Positions 43,153 to 45,775 of a stretch of DNA of 45,775 nucleotides are shown piece by piece. The translations under genes and the position numbers were made by a program. The notes beneath the pieces are model-generated. The model was not told where the DNA came from and made no database searches. It saw only the letters and a list, made by a program, of their open reading frames with translations. Positions within the stretch are counted from its first letter, which is position 1; each line of letters opens with the position of its first letter. Origin of the DNA: Eubacteriales bacterium (GTDB taxonomy: Bacteria > Bacillota > Clostridia > Lachnospirales > Lachnospiraceae); the NCBI GenBank assembly GCA_030524715.1, contig JAUNGB010000041.1, forward strand, positions 1 to 45,775. The letters are read 5' to 3'.

Positions 43153-45174
43153 ATGAACAAAAAATCCAAAAAAGAAGATCTGCTTGCATACGCAGGCAGC
43201 TATCGGCCGCTTTCCGTATTCGGATGTGTATTAGCAGGGATCAGCGCCGTTTTAGCGGTTATTCCATTTATCTGCATTTGGTTTGCGGTACGCGAGGTTT
43301 TTTCAAATATCTCTGACTTATCAAAAATCGAAGTCGGAAAGTGGGGCTGGTTAGCCGTCGCTTTTGCGGCCGCCAGCATGGCCGTATATTTTGCCGGATT
43401 GATGTGTACGCATATCGCCGCTTTCCGTACTGCAAAGAACCTGCGCAGCGCAGCGCTTCATCACCTGATGTCGCTGCCCCTGGGATATTTTACCTCCCAC
43501 AACAGCGGGCGCATACGCAGGGAGATTGACGATTGCGCCTCCCAGACAGAAAGCTATCTGGCGCACCAGCTTCCTGACCTGACAGCGGCAAAGGTAACGC
43601 CCGCCGCCGCGGCGATCCTTTTATTTGTATTTGACTGGAGGCTTGGGCTGATCAGCCTGATTCCCCTGTGTATCAGCTTGTTTTTTATGTTTTCTATGAT
43701 GGGGCCGTCCCTCATGGAGAATATGCAGAAATATCAGTCTGCTTTAGGAGATATGAACGCTCATGCCGTGGAGTATGTACGGGGCATCCCGATTGTAAAA
43801 ACCTTTCAGCAAAGCGTCTTTTCGTTTAAAAGGTTTCACGATTCCATCCAATCCTACAAAAAATGGGCCGTGGCCTATACGGTGCTGACAACAAAACCCA
43901 TGTGCGGCTACACAGTCTGCATTAATGCCGGTTTTGCGTTTTTAATTCCCGCCGGGATCCTTCTTATTGCCGGCGCCGCCGACCCTTCGGCTTTTATACT
44001 GGATTTCATTTTTTATGTACTGTTCACGCCTCTGTGCGCATCCGCATTTAACAAAATACTATGGTCCAGCGACCAGACTATGCGGGCCCAGGACGCCATG
44101 CGGCGTATAAAAGCGATCATCGAGGAAGAGCCGCTGAAGGAAGCGCAGGTTCCCCAAAAGCCGAAAAATAACACAATAACTTTTGAGGATGTGTCTTTTA
44201 CCTATCAGGGAGCCGGGAAACCAGCGGTCGATCATATTTCCTTTACCGTACCGGAAGGAAAAACGGTGGCTTTAGTGGGCCCGTCCGGCGGCGGAAAAAG
44301 TACGACTGCCAGCCTGATCCCCCGTTTTTGGGATGCCGGTCATGGAACGGTAAAAATTGGCGGCGCAGACGTAAGAAGCATCAGTTCTTCTCAACTGATG
44401 GAACGCGTTGGCTTTGTTTTTCAGGACAACCATCTTTTCAAGGCGACTTTACTGGAAAATATCAAAGCGGCAAATCCAAACGCTTCGGCCCAACAGGTGG
44501 ATGCCGCTGTCAAAGCGGCCATGTGTCAGGATATCATTGACAAAATGCCCAATGGCTTACAGACTGTCATTGGCACAAAAGGCGTGTACTTATCCGGCGG
44601 CGAACAACAGCGCATTGCATTGGCAAGAGCCTTCATAAAAGGCGCCCCTGTCATCATACTTGATGAGGCGACCGCATTCGCCGACCCGGAGAACGAATAT
44701 CAGATACAGAAGGGCTTTGAAACACTGGTGAAGGGAATCCCCTCCGGGGATACCTCTATGCCATCCGGCAGAAATAAAGAAATCCCCTCCGGAGATACGT
44801 CTGTGCCATCCGGCAGGAATAAAGTAAAAACGGTTATTATGATCGCACATCGTCTTTCTACTGTGAAAAATGCCGACAATATTATCGTACTTGAGGACGG
44901 AGAAATCAAAGAACAGGGCGCTCACGATGAACTGCTGGCAAGAAACGGCCTGTATACAAAAATGTGGACCGAGTATCAAAGTACTATAGATTGGAAGGTT
45001 GGAAATCCCGTAGAGGATACCACTATGGCCGTTTGGCCGAATCAGGGAAATCCTCCAAAGGATACCACTATGGCCATTCGGCCGAAGCAAGGAAATCCTC
45101 CAAAGGATACCACTATGGCCATTCGGCCGAAGCAAGGAAATCCTCCAAATCAAAGAAAGGAGACGGCAGTATGA
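43153..45174 (+). CDS. Exporter-fold ABC half-transporter with in-frame 45-bp repeats
   Basis: A 673-residue protein with a six-helix membrane domain (about 1-310) and a nucleotide-binding domain: 'GPSGGGKSTT', 'YLSGGEQQRIALARAF', 'VIILDEATAFADPENEYQ', 'MIAHRLSTV'. Between the D-loop helix and the H-switch strand are 30 extra residues (528-557), two copies of a 15-residue unit (GIPSGDTSMPSGRNK). The C-terminus (617-673) carries three more related units (GNPPKDTTMAIRPKQ) and a partial copy. Related proteins with an exporter fold (YbtP/YbtQ, IrtAB) import siderophores, and the ECF genes and PchR/YbtA-like regulator fit that, but export is also possible. The next gene overlaps its stop by 4 bases. 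Confidence 0.88.
   Translation: MNKKSKKEDLLAYAGSYRPLSVFGCVLAGISAVLAVIPFICIWFAVREVFSNISDLSKIEVGKWGWLAVAFAAASMAVYFAGLMCTHIAAFRTAKNLRSAALHHLMSLPLGYFTSHNSGRIRREIDDCASQTESYLAHQLPDLTAAKVTPAAAAILLFVFDWRLGLISLIPLCISLFFMFSMMGPSLMENMQKYQSALGDMNAHAVEYVRGIPIVKTFQQSVFSFKRFHDSIQSYKKWAVAYTVLTTKPMCGYTVCINAGFAFLIPAGILLIAGAADPSAFILDFIFYVLFTPLCASAFNKILWSSDQTMRAQDAMRRIKAIIEEEPLKEAQVPQKPKNNTITFEDVSFTYQGAGKPAVDHISFTVPEGKTVALVGPSGGGKSTTASLIPRFWDAGHGTVKIGGADVRSISSSQLMERVGFVFQDNHLFKATLLENIKAANPNASAQQVDAAVKAAMCQDIIDKMPNGLQTVIGTKGVYLSGGEQQRIALARAFIKGAPVIILDEATAFADPENEYQIQKGFETLVKGIPSGDTSMPSGRNKEIPSGDTSVPSGRNKVKTVIMIAHRLSTVKNADNIIVLEDGEIKEQGAHDELLARNGLYTKMWTEYQSTIDWKVGNPVEDTTMAVWPNQGNPPKDTTMAIRPKQGNPPKDTTMAIRPKQGNPPNQRKETAV
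44734..44823 (+). repeat. Two tandem 45-bp repeat units inside the ABC gene
   Basis: Copies 44734-44778 and 44779-44823 are in frame and differ at about five positions. Each contains two possible hairpins: ATCCCC-TCC-GGGGAT (imperfect in copy 2) and TGCC-ATCC-GGCA. They are related to the units at 45001-45135. Confidence 0.9.
45001..45150 (+). repeat. Three 45-bp repeat units plus a partial copy at the ABC gene's 3' end
   Basis: Units lie at 45001-45045, 45046-45090 and 45091-45135; the last two are identical. A partial copy continues to about 45150. Hairpins ATCCT-CCAA-AGGAT and GGCC-ATTC-GGCC take the places of ATCCCC/GGGGAT and TGCC/GGCA in the first repeat block. Confidence 0.9.
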
Positions 45175-45764
45175 CAAACTGGCCGAAAAACATTTTCCCA
45201 TTAAGCGATCAGGGGGCAAAAGACCTGAACAAAGCAATCTGGTGTTATACGCTCACAAATTTGAGCCTTCTCCTTCCCATGTGCCTGATCTATATGCTGC
45301 TGCGTCAATGGATTCTCCCTTTGACAGGTATTTCCGTACAAAGCATGGGCATTTTAGGCTATATCGGCCTCAGTATTGTTATCCTTGCGGTCATCTACGG
45401 GCTGGAATACCTGCAGTTGAATTCTTCGTTTTTGGCGTCCTATTCAGAAAGCGCCGCCCGAAGGATCAGCATAGCCGAAAAGCTGCGTAAGCTGCCGTTG
45501 TCATTTTTCGGAGAGCGTGATCTTTCCGATCTGACAACAACAATCCTTTCCGACTGCGCAGACATGGAACGCGCCTTCTCCCGGCATATTCCGGAATTGT
45601 TTGGGGCAGTGTTTTCCATCATTCCAACAGCGATCGCTCTGTTAATAATGGACTGGCGGATGGGTCTTGCTCTGTTATGGGTGGTTCCTGTTGCTTTCCT
45701 GCTTTGTATATCTACAAAAAAATTCTACCTGTGCGGTTGCAATAGCAGACGCAGAAGCGCTTAA
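45171..45764 (+). CDS. Second exporter-fold ABC half-transporter, truncated or frameshifted
   Basis: 197 residues of the membrane domain of a second half-transporter: a helix near 'LTNLSLLLPMCLIYMLLRQW', the intracellular 'SAARRISIAEKLRKLPLSFF' and 'LTTTILSDCADMERAFSRHI' segments, and 'FGAVFSIIPTAIALLIMDWR'. The ribosome site AAAGGAGACGGCAGT precedes the ATG. A full protein would be near 580 residues, but the frame stops at 45764 after an atypical basic tail (CGCNSRRRSA). Skipping one base in the A7 run near 45716-45722 leaves a frame open to the window end. The cause may be an indel, an assembly edge or a real break. Confidence 0.65.
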   Translation: MTNWPKNIFPLSDQGAKDLNKAIWCYTLTNLSLLLPMCLIYMLLRQWILPLTGISVQSMGILGYIGLSIVILAVIYGLEYLQLNSSFLASYSESAARRISIAEKLRKLPLSFFGERDLSDLTTTILSDCADMERAFSRHIPELFGAVFSIIPTAIALLIMDWRMGLALLWVVPVAFLLCISTKKFYLCGCNSRRRSA

Positions 45765-45775
45765 GCGCGAGTTTG

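Noticed and set aside
44734-45150. CRISPR-like array
   Set aside because: The 45-bp units are directly adjacent with no spacers and are in frame with a protein.
44590-45237. Minus-strand open frame over the 45-bp repeats
   Set aside because: A repeat length divisible by three without stops keeps several frames open; its repeated peptide is only the reverse reading of the ABC gene.
45716-45775. Group II intron or insertion element at the window end (GTGCGG just after the A-run)
   Set aside because: Only about 60 bases are available, and the match to the usual intron start is too short to support it.

Overview
The window looks like chromosome of a gut-type Firmicute of the class Clostridia, most likely family Lachnospiraceae. 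This rests on AGGAGG-type ribosome sites, sigma-A promoters, many AraC regulators, a UPF0175/DUF3368 toxin-antitoxin pair, a GH120 xylosidase, a lactose-type ABC importer without its own ATPase, and an ECF/Trep_Strep cluster. I saw no rRNA, tRNA, CRISPR array or transposase.

Layout. 87-822: toxin-antitoxin pair. 973-4733: MacAB-like three-gene export operon (ATPase, adaptor, permease). 4734-5079: structured non-coding repeats. 5080-7571: M18 aminopeptidase and PfkB sugar kinase. 7869-9656: predicted ABC-class ATPase with a consensus promoter. 10354-10905: Uma2-family protein. 10972-16942: sulfur-amino-acid import operon. 17122-20261: GH120 beta-xylosidase with a divergent AraC regulator. 20451-22848: AT-rich PstI/BsuBI-type restriction-modification island. 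22962-25204: cysteine desulfurase and MnmA. 25312-26679: glycosyltransferase fused to a MarR-like domain. 26713-27444: DUF554 protein. 27539-27765: MITE-like fold-back element. 27896-29649: MerR and AraC regulators. 29767-37889: beta-galactosidase, sugar ABC importer (binding protein plus two permeases), two AraC regulators and a small membrane protein. 39024-45775: AraC regulator with an extra N-terminal HTH, then EcfT, double EcfA, a Trep_Strep S component and two exporter-fold ABC half-transporters, the second broken at the window end.

The most notable system is the operon at 10972-16942 on the minus strand. A TTGACA-17-TAATAT promoter is followed by a well-placed 55-residue leader peptide containing eight cysteines (CC, CCC, CCC) and six methionines. 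A perfect terminator hairpin follows. The leader carries an exact copy of the terminator's 3' arm, so it could pair with the 5' arm and act as an antiterminator. Downstream lie two polar-amino-acid permeases, their ATPase, one binding protein that fuses a family-3 amino-acid domain to a MetQ/NlpA domain, and MetN and MetI. The simplest reading is a cysteine-sensing (perhaps also methionine-sensing) attenuator controlling two ABC importers that share one two-headed receptor.

Other unusual items are 45-bp in-frame repeats with paired compensatory changes inside an ABC exporter gene, the glycosyltransferase-MarR fusion, a LexA-like box at the restriction-modification promoter, and a 227-bp inverted-repeat element. 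All functional assignments come from reading the sequence; no search or folding program was run.
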